Assembly (NCBI GenBank): GCA_030426605.1
Contig: JAUHXM010000010.1
Span: forward strand, 1-53,182
From: Phycisphaerae bacterium
Lineage (GTDB): Bacteria; Planctomycetota; Phycisphaerae; Phycisphaerales; UBA1924
DNA length: 53,182 nucleotides
Direction: 5' to 3'
Positions 1 to 7,686 of this stretch are shown here, piece by piece. The translations under genes were made by a program, and so were the position numbers. Positions within the stretch are counted from its first letter, which is position 1. The number at the start of each line of letters is the position of its first letter. The notes beneath the pieces are model-generated. The model did not search any database. It was not told the DNA's origin and saw only the letters and a list, made by a program, of their open reading frames with translations.

Positions 1-204
1 GGATGTGTGAATGGTCGATGGGATTGTGGCGTTTTCGACAGGGTGATGGCGTGACCGTTGGGAAGTCCCAGCGGGACGTTACTTTGGTAGCCCAGCAATT
101 CATTGCCGGGTGATCGTGCAGCGCACCAAATCCTAGAGATGCAGCATGGGCGCCGGTGAGGCGCCCATTGCTGGTTGGTTGTTGTTTGGTTGTGAGGTCC
201 TGGC
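1..204. repeat. repeat-rich intergenic start of the window
   Basis: No convincing gene is seen here. Positions 64-115 contain two short hairpins: gtccc-agc-gggac, then cccagcaa facing ttgccggg. This kind of text (tcccagcgggac followed by gtagcccagc) reminds me of dispersed intergenic repeats in planctomycete and verrucomicrobial genomes, but that is from memory and untested. A separate strong hairpin at 146-168 is listed on its own. The stretch probably lies behind a plus-strand gene that ends left of the window. Confidence 0.4.
146..190 (+). terminator. probable Rho-independent terminator of an upstream plus-strand gene
   Basis: A perfect 9-bp stem (atgggcgcc at 146-154, ggcgcccat at 160-168) with a 5-base loop is followed on the plus strand by a T/G-rich tract (169-190). 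This is the layout of an intrinsic terminator. The gene it would serve is outside the window. Confidence 0.5.
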
Positions 205-257
205 GTGGCGCTCGCTGCGACGAGGGGATTCCTCCTTCGTCAGAATGACAAAAGAAT

Positions 258-375
258 CTATGCCGCGGTGTCGACCTGGTCGCCGCGCTCAGTCATGAGC
301 AGCGGGCGGGTGTGGTTGTTGATGACGTTGTCGGCGCCCATGAAGACGCGTTTCCAGAAGCCGAGGATCGCGGGG
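258..375 (-). pseudogene. C-terminal tail of an unidentified minus-strand gene, apparently truncated
   Basis: Reading leftward from about 375 to the stop at 258 gives a tail of about 38 residues that includes GFWKRVFMGADNVINNHT and ends in GDQVDTAA. Nearly every codon ends in G or C, as in real genes of this window. To the right of about 375 the frame stops looking like protein, while the plus strand starts to. I read this as the tail of a gene whose 5' part has been lost. The family is not recognised. Confidence 0.3.
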
Positions 376-582
376 GTCGCCGAGGACGGCCGCCCGTACG
401 TGGGTGAAGACGTCGAACTCACCGTCACGAGCAGCATGCAGACGAGCGCCGGCAAGCTGATCTTCGGGCGCATCGGTGGCGAGCAGCGCGAGGGCCCCGC
501 GACCGAGCCCGAGCAACCGGCACCCAAGCGTGCACCCGTTCAGCGCCAGCCAAGCCCGAGCGCCCGCAACCCGCGCCGATAG
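370..582 (+). pseudogene. C-terminal tail of an unidentified plus-strand gene (YceI-like tail possible)
   Basis: The frame ending at 582 reads plausibly from about 370: a strand-rich segment containing YVGEDVELTVTSSMQTSAG, then a Pro/Glu/Arg-rich end. Third positions are mostly G or C. YceI-type lipocalin-like proteins end with a similar 'GDEV-x-L-x-VEA' strand, so that family is possible, but the match is short. The open frame reaches back to 205, but residues 1-55 read like antisense of the minus-strand tail at 258-375. It may be a remnant or a very small gene. Confidence 0.25.
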
Positions 583-598
583 TGTCTGAGGACCGTGA

Positions 599-671
599 AC
601 GAGCCGCGACCGGGAGGGAGCGGAGATTCTCGTGACGAGCAGTAGACCGCTCCCTCCCGGTCGCGGCTCGT
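599..671. repeat. 25-bp perfect inverted repeat (REP-like hairpin or bidirectional terminator)
   Basis: The arm at 599-623 (acgagccgcgaccggg...) is the exact reverse complement of 647-671. The loop is 23 bases. It sits between a plus-strand frame ending at 582 and the minus-strand prephenate dehydrogenase ending at 698, where a bidirectional terminator would be useful. There is no clear T-run on either side. The core gagccgcgaccg...gggagcgg resembles a dispersed palindromic repeat that I remember from planctomycete genomes. Confidence 0.6.
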
Positions 672-697
672 CGGGTCGGACCCGTCGGACGACGCCG

Positions 698-1447
698 TCA
701 TCCTTGAGCTCGACGCGCGACGTCGGTCATGTGCTGCAAGAACGCGTCCCGCGCGCCCGCGGCGTGCGGGTTCAGGCGCTGGATCGCCTCGAAGAGTTCC
801 TCCGAGTCGCCGCGTGTGTTCCGCTTCATCTGCAGCAGCCGCTGGTAGGCGACCGTCGCGGTAGTCAGCTCGGGCAGATCCATCGCGTTCGCGGCGTGCC
901 CGACGAGGTGCGTGATCACCTGCACGAGCGCCATCTGTCGGTCGTGCTCGTCGGGGGTCAGCTCGATCGCGGTGAGCCCGAGCGTTCCTGCCACGAACGT
1001 GCGGACCCGTTCGAACGCATCGTCGTCGATGCGCGCGCGGCAGAGGGCGATGGGCTCACCCGCGATCGTGCCGTGCTCCTTGGCGGTCTGCGGCCCGAAC
1101 AGCGGGTGCGTGCCCACAACGTGGGCGTGCTTGGGCAGGCGCTCGAGCATCCATTCGACGGGGCGGATCTTGACCGACGCGACGTCCGCGACGATCGCGC
1201 CCGGGCGCACGAGCGGGGCGATCGCGTCGAGCACCTCCGGCAGCGACTGGACCGGCACGGCGAGGACGACGGCGTCGGCGTCGGCGGCGGCCGCGAGGTC
1301 GGCCGGCTCGGCGCCGGTGGCGGCGATGTCCGCCGGCGCCGAGTTCGGATCGTGCACCATGACGCGCGCGTGGGGCGCCATGCTCGTTGAGGCCAGTCTG
1401 CCGAAGGCGCCGAAGCCGATGAGGCCGATGATTTGGGCGTCTCTCAT
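698..1447 (-). CDS. tyrA: prephenate dehydrogenase family protein
   Basis: An NAD(P)-dependent oxidoreductase that would decarboxylate and oxidise prephenate to 4-hydroxyphenylpyruvate in tyrosine synthesis, in the cytoplasm. The 249-residue protein opens with a Rossmann motif, IGLIGFGAFGRLAS, followed by HDP and a segment typical of the family (VVLAVPVQSLPEVL, then VADVASVK). GTHPLFGPQTA is the substrate-loop signature of TyrA proteins, and the C-terminal half is the expected helical dimerisation domain (HDRQMALVQVITHLVGHA). The start at 1447 places the Rossmann strand at residues 5-20; the frame is open further upstream (to 1561), but that part reads as non-protein. No ACT or chorismate mutase domain is fused. 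It is divergent from the TetR gene, with 100 bp between starts. The family is clear; arogenate preference cannot be excluded. Confidence 0.85.
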   Translation of the reverse strand: MRDAQIIGLIGFGAFGRLASTSMAPHARVMVHDPNSAPADIAATGAEPADLAAAADADAVVLAVPVQSLPEVLDAIAPLVRPGAIVADVASVKIRPVEWMLERLPKHAHVVGTHPLFGPQTAKEHGTIAGEPIALCRARIDDDAFERVRTFVAGTLGLTAIELTPDEHDRQMALVQVITHLVGHAANAMDLPELTTATVAYQRLLQMKRNTRGDSEELFEAIQRLNPHAAGARDAFLQHMTDVARRAQG

Positions 1448-1519
1448 ACGTTCGCGAGGGTAGCTGTTCGGAGGCAAGGGTGGGTGGGGGCGAGAATTGT
1501 CGATTTCGACTTGCTGAGT

Positions 1520-1548
1520 TGATACGAACGTATAAACTGTCTGTATCA
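1520..1548. promoter_or_regulatory. candidate TetR operator in the tyrA/tetR divergent region
   Basis: Nested inverted repeats lie directly before the tetR start: atacg-aa-cgtat at 1522-1533, and an outer pair tgatac (1520-1525) and gtatca (1543-1548). TetR-family regulators usually bind such palindromes next to their own gene. Autoregulation is inferred from position only. Confidence 0.4.
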
Positions 1549-2162
1549 TGGCAACGGGCACGGCACAACGGATCGAGCGGGCGGCTTCGAAGCTCTTTGC
1601 CCGCGATGGGGTCGGGGCGACCTCGATCCGGGCGATCGTCGGCGAGGCGAACGCGAATCTGAACGCGGTCCATTACCACTTCGGCTCGCGCGAGGCCCTG
1701 GTCGCCGCGGTCTTTCTCGACGCCATCGGGCCCATCTCCCGCGAACGGGCAGAACTGCTCGCGGACGAGCCGACGACCGTGTCGGGCGTTGTGGAGGCGA
1801 TGTACTGGCCTGTGCTTCGGCGCGGCGGGCCGGGTGCGTCCGCTACGGACCGCCGGCGGCTCTCGATCATCGCGCAACTCCGCAACGACCCGTCCGATGC
1901 GGCCCGGTGGGTGCTCGATCAGCACCAAGCCCACGAGACGCCCGCGTTCGAGCGGTTGCTCGCGATCACGCTGGGCGTTGACGAGCCGGCGTTTCGGTTC
2001 GGGGTGCGGATGGTCAACGCCGCGGCGTGGGATCTTGCGTCCAGCCCGAGCGTGCTGGCGGACATGACCGAAGACCTCGGCTCGATCGAGGCGGTCGCGA
2101 AGCGGTTCTGTGACCACGCCGACGCCACGTTGCAGGCAAAGCTGAAGGAGGGCGGACGATGA
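1548..2162 (+). CDS. TetR/AcrR family transcriptional regulator
   Basis: A 204-residue one-component repressor-type protein. The N-terminal DNA-binding domain is clear: RIERAASKLFARDGVGATSI leads into the helix-turn-helix region around residues 25-57, with the hallmark NAVHYHFGSREAL. Residues 60-200 form the helical ligand/dimer domain with the variable sequence normal for the family, so the ligand cannot be told. Its stop overlaps the start of the alpha/beta hydrolase gene (ATGA at 2159-2162), so the two are translationally coupled and the hydrolase is the most likely regulated target. Palindromes just upstream could be its operator. Confidence 0.85.
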   Translation: MATGTAQRIERAASKLFARDGVGATSIRAIVGEANANLNAVHYHFGSREALVAAVFLDAIGPISRERAELLADEPTTVSGVVEAMYWPVLRRGGPGASATDRRRLSIIAQLRNDPSDAARWVLDQHQAHETPAFERLLAITLGVDEPAFRFGVRMVNAAAWDLASSPSVLADMTEDLGSIEAVAKRFCDHADATLQAKLKEGGR

Positions 2163-3142
2163 GGCTCGTGTGTGCAATCCGGCTGATCGCGGTGCTGGGC
2201 GCGTTGCTTTGTTCGAGTCTTGCGCGCGCGGACGAGGACACCATCCGCTGGGAGCGTGAGGGGGTGTCCTTCGAGGGTTCGCTGTTCGTGCCCGAGGGCG
2301 TCGGCCCGTTCCCGTGCGTGGTGTTTGTGTCCGGATCGGGGTGCCTGGAGCGCTCGCACCGTGCGGTGGTGGGGCATTCGGCGGCCCTCGCGGCGCGCGG
2401 CTATGCGGTGTTTACCTTCGACAAGCGCGGGTGCGGCGACTCGACGGGCGATTGGCGCGAGGTCGGGCTCGAGCCGCTCGCCGAGGACGCGCTGGCGGGG
2501 TGCGAGTTGGTGCGCGCCGACCCTCGGGTTGATGCCCAGCGCGTCGGCGTGATGGGCCTGAGCCAGGGCGGCTGGATCGGGCTGCTCATGGCCGAGCGGG
2601 CGCCGTGGGTGCGTTGGGTCATGCTGCTGTCGTGCCCGCCCTTCTCGCCGGCGGAGCAGGGCGAGGCGATCGTCGAGATGCGCCTGCGCGACGCCGGCTG
2701 GGGTGACGCCCAAGTCGCTGCGGGTCTCAAACTCGAGCGCACGGTGGCGGAGGTGTATCGGACGGACACCGGGTGGGACGCGGCGCGGTCCGAGATCGAG
2801 GACGCGACCAGCGAAGCGTGGTTTCGCGATGCACGGATCGGCGTGCAGGACGAGTCTTCGTGGAACTGGCGGTGGTACCGCACGCTCATGGACCACGACC
2901 CGAGACCGACGCTGCGCGCGTTCGAGGGCCCGATCCTTGGGGTCTACGGCGAGTACGACCGGCTCGTGCCCGCCCAGCGCAGCGCCGCGCTGCTGCGCGC
3001 GTTCGCGGATGAAGCACCCGGCGAGCGAACCGCGATCGTGATCGATGGCGTCGGGCATCGGCTGGTGCGTGAAGATGGGCGGGGATGGCCCGACGCCTAC
3101 TGGGATGCGGTGCTGGGTTGGCTGGAGCGCCATGCGCCGTGA
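2159..3142 (+). CDS. exported alpha/beta hydrolase
   Basis: A 327-residue serine hydrolase with an N-terminal signal peptide (LIAVLGALLCSSLARA, cleavage near residue 24), so it acts in the periplasm or outside. The fold is readable: VCVSGSG-like oxyanion region (VVFVSGSGCLERS), the aspartate of strand 4 (FTFDKRGCGDSTGDW), the nucleophile elbow GLSQGG with Ser135, the acid in YGEYDRLVP, and the histidine in GVGHRL near the C-terminus. All members of the Ser-Asp-His triad are present. Substrate is unknown; esterase or peptidase roles fit the family. It is coupled to the TetR regulator by a 4-bp overlap. Confidence 0.8.
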   Translation: MRLVCAIRLIAVLGALLCSSLARADEDTIRWEREGVSFEGSLFVPEGVGPFPCVVFVSGSGCLERSHRAVVGHSAALAARGYAVFTFDKRGCGDSTGDWREVGLEPLAEDALAGCELVRADPRVDAQRVGVMGLSQGGWIGLLMAERAPWVRWVMLLSCPPFSPAEQGEAIVEMRLRDAGWGDAQVAAGLKLERTVAEVYRTDTGWDAARSEIEDATSEAWFRDARIGVQDESSWNWRWYRTLMDHDPRPTLRAFEGPILGVYGEYDRLVPAQRSAALLRAFADEAPGERTAIVIDGVGHRLVREDGRGWPDAYWDAVLGWLERHAP

Positions 3143-3256
3143 TCCGGCACGGTGTGCTCTCACGGGAATGGATCACATCGTGACCTCGCTGGTATATTGC
3201 TGTGTTGGCTCGCCGCGGGCGTTCCAATTGAGCAGTATGTGCAGGAGGAACAAACG

Positions 3257-3466
3257 ATGGCATCGAGCGTGGCACGGGTAACGGAAATCACCGCGAGCAG
3301 CGACAAGAGCTTCGAGCACGCCGTGGAGAAGGGCATCGAGCGCGCGAGCGAGACGCTCGACAACATCACGAGCGCGTGGGTTCAGGAGATGAAGGTGGAC
3401 GTGAAGGGCGGCAAGATCAAGGCGTGGCGCGTGAACTTGAAGGTGACGTTCGTGCTGAAGGACTAA
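3257..3466 (+). CDS. dodecin family flavin-binding protein
   Basis: A 69-residue protein matching dodecins, small proteins that assemble into hollow 12-mers and sequester flavins (riboflavin, FMN, FAD). The family pattern is complete: VARVTEITASSDKSFEHAV for strand 1 and the helix, then ITSAWVQEMKVDV with the conserved Trp that stacks on the isoalloxazine rings, then a last strand, WRVNLKVTFVL. The ATG at 3257 has a strong ribosome binding site (aggagga at 3243-3249). An open frame extends further upstream to 3152, but that extension has no protein character. A possible -10 box, tatatt, lies at 3193-3198. It appears to be a single-gene transcript. Confidence 0.85.
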   Translation: MASSVARVTEITASSDKSFEHAVEKGIERASETLDNITSAWVQEMKVDVKGGKIKAWRVNLKVTFVLKD

Positions 3467-3497
3467 GCACCTTGATGCGAACGGGGCGATCTTGCTC

Positions 3498-3518
3498 CCT
3501 CTCCCCTGAGGGGAGAGG
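3498..3518. terminator. hairpin between convergent dodecin and zinc-ribbon genes
   Basis: A 9-bp perfect stem (cctctcccc at 3498-3506, ggggagagg at 3510-3518) with a 3-base loop lies between the dodecin stop at 3466 and the convergent gene ending at 3528. Its position fits a bidirectional terminator. It lacks a clean T-run, so it could also be a small dispersed palindrome. Confidence 0.45.
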
Positions 3519-3527
3519 AAGGAAGAG

Positions 3528-3926
3528 TCAGAAACTGATGGTGTACGCCTGTGATGCGATCACGGTGAGTGCAGCCAGCACGATGATCACGCCCAGGATG
3601 CCTCGGAGCCACCAGTAGAGAAGGCCGATTTTGTATCGCCACGAGCGAGCGAGAACGAGAAGGACGAGCGAAGTACCGGTTGCGGCCGCGATGATGACCA
3701 GTTGTTCTTTCTGGTACTGCCAGAGGCTGTCTTGCGGGTACGCGTTGGCGAGGCGGCGAATCAGATTCCAAAGCAGCATGGCGCTCGTGATGCCCAGGGC
3801 GGCGAGAATGATTGCGTCGGAATGCGGGGTCGTTTGGCTCGGGTTCTCGACGCCGCACTCCGGGCACCGCTCGAGCGAGCGGAGCCCGGAGAGGTCGTAC
3901 CCGCACTTGGCGCACTTCGGGTTCAC
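3528..3926 (-). CDS. small zinc-ribbon membrane protein
   Basis: A 132-residue protein with an N-terminal zinc ribbon: two CxxC knuckles (CAKCGYDLSGL and CPECG) in the first 26 residues. Three hydrophobic segments follow: about residues 37-58, 73-93 and 102-125. This layout is common in planctomycetes and has no assigned function. The ribbon probably faces the cytoplasm. The start ATG overlaps the stop of the glycine C-acetyltransferase gene (3923-3926), so the two are in one transcript and may be translationally coupled. The coupling may be for expression only. Confidence 0.7.
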   Translation of the reverse strand: MNPKCAKCGYDLSGLRSLERCPECGVENPSQTTPHSDAIILAALGITSAMLLWNLIRRLANAYPQDSLWQYQKEQLVIIAAATGTSLVLLVLARSWRYKIGLLYWWLRGILGVIIVLAALTVIASQAYTISF

Positions 3927-5137
3927 AGCTTCTTGAGCGCCTCCACCAGCGTCTCAATATGCTCATCCGTGTGTGCCGCGGACATCTGAATCCGCAAACG
4001 CGCCGTGCCCTCGGGGACGACGGGGAACCCGAAGCCGATCACGAAGACGCCCAGCTCGAGCAGGCGGTTGGACATCCGGATCGCCTCGGCGGTGTCGCCG
4101 ATGATGATCGGGCAGATGGCGGTGGGGGACTCGAGCACGTCGAACCCGGCGTCCTTGATCTTCGATCGGGCGCTCGCGACGTTCGAGCGGAGCTTGGCGA
4201 CCCGCTCGGGCTCGCGGCGGACGATCTCGATCGCCTTGTTCGCGCTGCACGCCACCGTCGCGGGCAGGGCGTTACTGAACAACGTCGGGCGTCCGCGTTG
4301 GGTGATGAGGTCGATGAGCTTGCGGGAGGAGGCGATGAACCCGCCCGCGCCGCCGCCCAGGCCCTTGCCGAGGGTCCCGGTGAAGACGTCGATCTGCCCG
4401 AGCAAGTCGTAGTGCTCGTGGGTGCCGCGCCCGGTCAGGCCCATGACGCCGTGCCCGTGCGAGTCATCGACGACGAGCATCGCGCCGAACTCGTCGCAGA
4501 GCGTGCGCATGGCGGGGAGGTCGGCGATGTCACCCTCCATCGAGAAGACGCCGTCCGTCACGACCCAGATCTGCCCGGTCACCTCCGGGTTCTCCTTGGC
4601 GGCCTGCAGCTTGGTGCGCAGGTCGTCCATGTCGGAGTGGTGGTAAACGGCTTTGTGCACGCCCTTCTTGATCACGGGCGTGAGGCGCATGGAGTCGATG
4701 ATGCACGCGTGGTTGAGGGCATCGGAGACGATGATGTCGCCCGCTTCGCAGCAGGTGGGGAAGAGCGCCTCGGAGGCGGTCCAGCACGAGACGAATGTGT
4801 AGCTCGCCTCGGTGCCCATGTAGTCCGCGATGGTTTGTTCGAGCGTCTCGTGGCAGGTGAAGGTGCCGCAGATGAAGCGGACCGACGCGGTGCCCGCGCC
4901 GAAATCACGGAGCCCCTGGATGCCCGCCTCGACGACCTCGGGGTGGTTGGCGAGCCCGAGGTAGTTGTTCGAGCAGAAGCAGAGGGCGTCCTTGAACGAC
5001 CCGTCCGGCTGGCGGAGGCGGATCTCGGCGTCCATCGGAGAGCCGATCATCTGCAGGTGCTTGAGCTGCCCCGACGACTCGAGCTGGGCGAGCAGGTCGG
5101 TCGTGCGGGCGTCGAACGGCATGGTGGCGGTGGTCAT
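3923..5137 (-). CDS. kbl: glycine C-acetyltransferase (2-amino-3-ketobutyrate CoA ligase)
   Basis: A PLP-dependent alpha-oxoamine synthase that interconverts glycine plus acetyl-CoA with 2-amino-3-oxobutyrate; with threonine dehydrogenase it degrades threonine. The 404-residue protein follows E. coli Kbl (398 aa) along its length: FCSNNYLGLANHPEV, ASVRFICGT, ISDALNHACIIDSMRL, TDGVFSMEGDIA, VDDSHGHG, the PLP lysine in TGTLGKGLGG (about residue 255), and RIQMSAAHT. ASVRFICGT favours Kbl over the related BioF and serine palmitoyltransferase. The start at 5137 has gagga 8-12 bases upstream; an open frame runs on to 5308 but lies inside the NDH-2 gene. No threonine dehydrogenase is adjacent, so the degradation partner must be elsewhere. 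Confidence 0.85.
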   Translation of the reverse strand: MTTATMPFDARTTDLLAQLESSGQLKHLQMIGSPMDAEIRLRQPDGSFKDALCFCSNNYLGLANHPEVVEAGIQGLRDFGAGTASVRFICGTFTCHETLEQTIADYMGTEASYTFVSCWTASEALFPTCCEAGDIIVSDALNHACIIDSMRLTPVIKKGVHKAVYHHSDMDDLRTKLQAAKENPEVTGQIWVVTDGVFSMEGDIADLPAMRTLCDEFGAMLVVDDSHGHGVMGLTGRGTHEHYDLLGQIDVFTGTLGKGLGGGAGGFIASSRKLIDLITQRGRPTLFSNALPATVACSANKAIEIVRREPERVAKLRSNVASARSKIKDAGFDVLESPTAICPIIIGDTAEAIRMSNRLLELGVFVIGFGFPVVPEGTARLRIQMSAAHTDEHIETLVEALKKL

Positions 5138-5172
5138 GGCGGGTGTCCTCGGGTGCGGCGTGACCCCTGATG

Positions 5173-6471
5173 CTACGGGCGGCGGCGGCGCGGGCCCGTG
5201 ATCAGGCGGGCCCCTCGGGACCAGAACACGTACAGCCCCGCCCACTCGATCATGGCGAGCAGTCGGTTCCGGAACCCGATCAGGAACGCGATGTGCACGA
5301 GCGACCACATCGCCCAGGCGGGGAAGCCCGCGAACGTCATCTTCCCGATGCGGGCGACCGCGCGGGCGCGCCCGATCGTTGCCATCATGCCCTTGTCGCG
5401 GTAGTGGAACGTCCGGCGCCGCGTCTCCGAGTCACGCACTTGCCGTGCGATGAGCTCGCCGACGAACCGCCCGGACTGAATGGCGCCCTGCGCGACGCCC
5501 GGGACCGGATCGCCCGTTTCGGGGTCGTCGTACCCCATCTGATCACCGACGACGAACACGTTCGGATGCCCCGGAATCGAGAGGTCGTGGTTCACCCGGA
5601 CGCGCCCGCTCGGGTCGGTCTCGACGCCGAGCGACACGCCGATCGGCTCGGCCTTGAGCCCGGCGGCCCAGATGACGCACCGGGAGTTGATGCGCTCGCT
5701 CGTCCCGGCGTGCTCCAAGGTGACGCCATCGGCGTCGATATCGGTTGCGATGGTCTCCAAGCGGACCTCGACGCCGAGCGACACGAGGTCCTCTCGGGCC
5801 CGCTCGGACAGGTTCGGGGGGTAGGCGGCGAGGAGGCGGTCCCCGCCCTCGAGGAGCACGACGCGCGCCGAGCGCGTGTCCACGCGTTTGAAGTCCCTGG
5901 GGATGGACTCGGCCGCGATCTCCTTGATGGCGCCGGCCATCTCCACGCCCGTCGGCCCGCCGCCCACGACGACAAACGTCAGTTCGGCCTTTCGGGCTTC
6001 CTCATCGTCGTTCAGCTCGGCGGTCTCGAAGGCGAGCAGGATCCGTCGCCGGATCTCCAGGGCGTCGTCCACGGTTTTGAGTCCGGGGGCGTGCTCGGCC
6101 CACGAATCGTGCCCGAAGTAGGCGTGGGTCATCCCGCAGGCGAGGACGAGGAAGTCGTAGGGGAAGTCGCGGTCGTCCACGCGCAGCGTCCGGGCGTTCG
6201 GGTCCACGGCGGTCGCTTCCCCCAGCGCCACGGAGACGTTCTTCCAGCGTCCGACGATCTTGCGGATGGGAGCGGCGACGTTGGCGGGCGACATGGCGGC
6301 GGTCGCGACCTGGTAGAGCAGGGGCTGGAAGAGGTGGTGATTCTGCCGATCCACCATGGTCACGCGGGTGTCGGTGCCGCGGAGGGCGCGGCAGCAGGCG
6401 AGCCCAGCGAACCCCCCGCCCACGATGACCACGCGGGGTCCGGCCGGCTGATTCTGGCGGGCTGGGGTCAT
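5173..6471 (-). CDS. ndh: type II NADH dehydrogenase (NDH-2)
   Basis: A single-subunit flavoprotein that passes electrons from NADH to quinone without pumping protons, on the inner face of the membrane. The 432-residue protein has both dinucleotide folds: FAD binding at residues 13-30 (VVIVGGGFAGLACCRAL) and NADH binding around residue 165 (VVVGGGPTGVEMAG). NDH-2 signatures include HHLFQPLLYQVATA, VIWAAGLKA and NVFVVGDQ, plus GVAQGAIQSG in the quinone-facing region. A C-terminal hydrophobic/aromatic part (FPAWAMWSLVHIAFLIGF onward) would be the membrane anchor. It lies 35 bp upstream of kbl on the same strand, possibly co-transcribed. Confidence 0.88.
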   Translation of the reverse strand: MTPARQNQPAGPRVVIVGGGFAGLACCRALRGTDTRVTMVDRQNHHLFQPLLYQVATAAMSPANVAAPIRKIVGRWKNVSVALGEATAVDPNARTLRVDDRDFPYDFLVLACGMTHAYFGHDSWAEHAPGLKTVDDALEIRRRILLAFETAELNDDEEARKAELTFVVVGGGPTGVEMAGAIKEIAAESIPRDFKRVDTRSARVVLLEGGDRLLAAYPPNLSERAREDLVSLGVEVRLETIATDIDADGVTLEHAGTSERINSRCVIWAAGLKAEPIGVSLGVETDPSGRVRVNHDLSIPGHPNVFVVGDQMGYDDPETGDPVPGVAQGAIQSGRFVGELIARQVRDSETRRRTFHYRDKGMMATIGRARAVARIGKMTFAGFPAWAMWSLVHIAFLIGFRNRLLAMIEWAGLYVFWSRGARLITGPRRRRP

Positions 6472-6527
6472 CGCGGAGGATGCTAGCGGGGGGGAGGGCG
6501 GGCCCGCGACCGCTACAATCGCTGACG

Positions 6528-6761
6528 ATGGTGTTGTGGTTCCCCTGGCGCCGGAAACGACTTGCCGACGCGGCCGAGCGGTTCAAGCGCGAGCACTCGC
6601 TCTGGCTGACCAAGGCGATGCTCACCCGGCGGGACTACCCGACCATCCCCACGCGCCCCGTCGATCGGGGCGGGTACGACGCGATGCGGACCCGCCCAGG
6701 AGGGGCAAATCGCGCCGCCCAGTGGTGGACCGGGGCCCTCTCGCGGGTCGATGAAGCGTGA
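6528..6761 (+). CDS. small basic hypothetical protein
   Basis: A 77-residue frame starting at the ATG at 6528, with no family that I recognise. It is rich in Arg, Trp and Lys (MVLWFPWRRKRLADAAERFK at the start) and has no membrane segment. It is divergent from NDH-2 and ends 31 bases before the start of the next gene, with the same strand and high GC at third positions, so it is likely the first gene of the 6528-8217 run. The function is unknown. Confidence 0.5.
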   Translation: MVLWFPWRRKRLADAAERFKREHSLWLTKAMLTRRDYPTIPTRPVDRGGYDAMRTRPGGANRAAQWWTGALSRVDEA

Positions 6762-6792
6762 GACCGATGGACGCAGCAGAGGAACACCACGG

Positions 6793-7680
6793 ATGAGCGA
6801 CGGATCTACGGCACCGGTGAAGGCGACGCTCGGGCGGCGCTGGCTCCTCAAGATGAGTGTGTTCATCGTCCTGCTGCTCGGGCTGGGCGTCTGGGGGTAC
6901 GTGGACGCGACGATCGTCTACCCCAACCGCGGGCGGCAGTACGCGTCGTGGGCGAAGTGGCAGTACCTCCGCGCGGCGAAGCAGGCCAACGACCGCGGCG
7001 TGTTCGGGTCGTTCGCGCAGGACGCCGTGACTGTTGAAGATCCGTCCGCTGAGCTCACCCGGCTGTCCGACCCGGAGGTCCGCCAGCGGTACCTGTCCGA
7101 AGCGGGCGGCGATTCGCGCGGAGCGCTCTCGGCGGGCATCGAACTCACGCGCTACCAGTGGCTCAGCGGGCTCGACCGGATCGGCGAGCTCGACGCCGAG
7201 CAGACGGCGATCGAGAGCCCTGGCGCGGAGCTCACCGAGCTCGAGACGACGTGGTCCACCTCCAAGGCACCAAAGGAGCTGTCGTTCTACGACATCCCGG
7301 TGCAGTGGATCTTCACGATTGTCGGGTTCGGCGGCGGGGCGTGGTTGCTCCTCCACGTCTTCCGCGTCGCCTCGCGGAAGTACACCTGGGACGCATCGAC
7401 GATGACACTGACGCTGCCCGGCGGGCACGCCGTCACGCCCGACGATCTCGACGAGATCGACAAGTCCCGCTGGGACAAGTTCATCGTTGCCCTGGGCATC
7501 AAGTCCGGTCATAAGACGCTGGGCGGGCGGCTGATCCGCATCGACACCTACCAGCACGCCGACGTCGAGCCTTGGGTGCTCGCGATGGAAGAGAAGGCCT
7601 TCCCCGGCCAACAAGACTCCATCGCCGAGGCGGACGCGGGCGCGGAGCCCGACCCCGCCCCGGTCGCATCGGAGGGCTGA
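6793..7680 (+). CDS. two-span membrane protein of unknown function
   Basis: A 295-residue protein. One hydrophobic segment (MSVFIVLLLGLGVWGYVDA, about residues 22-41) and a second (IFTIVGFGGGAWLLLHVF, about 187-204) enclose a roughly 145-residue charged domain, probably periplasmic. The C-terminal part after the second span reads like a small PH-like cytoplasmic domain (KYTWDASTMTLTLPGGHAV...), which is a guess. The ATG at 6793 is preceded by agagga at 6777-6782; the frame is open from 6751, but that ATG overlaps the preceding gene and has no ribosome site. Its stop is 6 bases before the DUF456 gene. Confidence 0.6.
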   Translation: MSDGSTAPVKATLGRRWLLKMSVFIVLLLGLGVWGYVDATIVYPNRGRQYASWAKWQYLRAAKQANDRGVFGSFAQDAVTVEDPSAELTRLSDPEVRQRYLSEAGGDSRGALSAGIELTRYQWLSGLDRIGELDAEQTAIESPGAELTELETTWSTSKAPKELSFYDIPVQWIFTIVGFGGGAWLLLHVFRVASRKYTWDASTMTLTLPGGHAVTPDDLDEIDKSRWDKFIVALGIKSGHKTLGGRLIRIDTYQHADVEPWVLAMEEKAFPGQQDSIAEADAGAEPDPAPVASEG

Positions 7681-7686
7681 CCCGGG

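Noticed and set aside
3812-5170. A 452-residue plus-strand frame opposite kbl
   Set aside because: Rich in Asp/Arg/Gly/Val without domains; kbl on the other strand is unmistakable.
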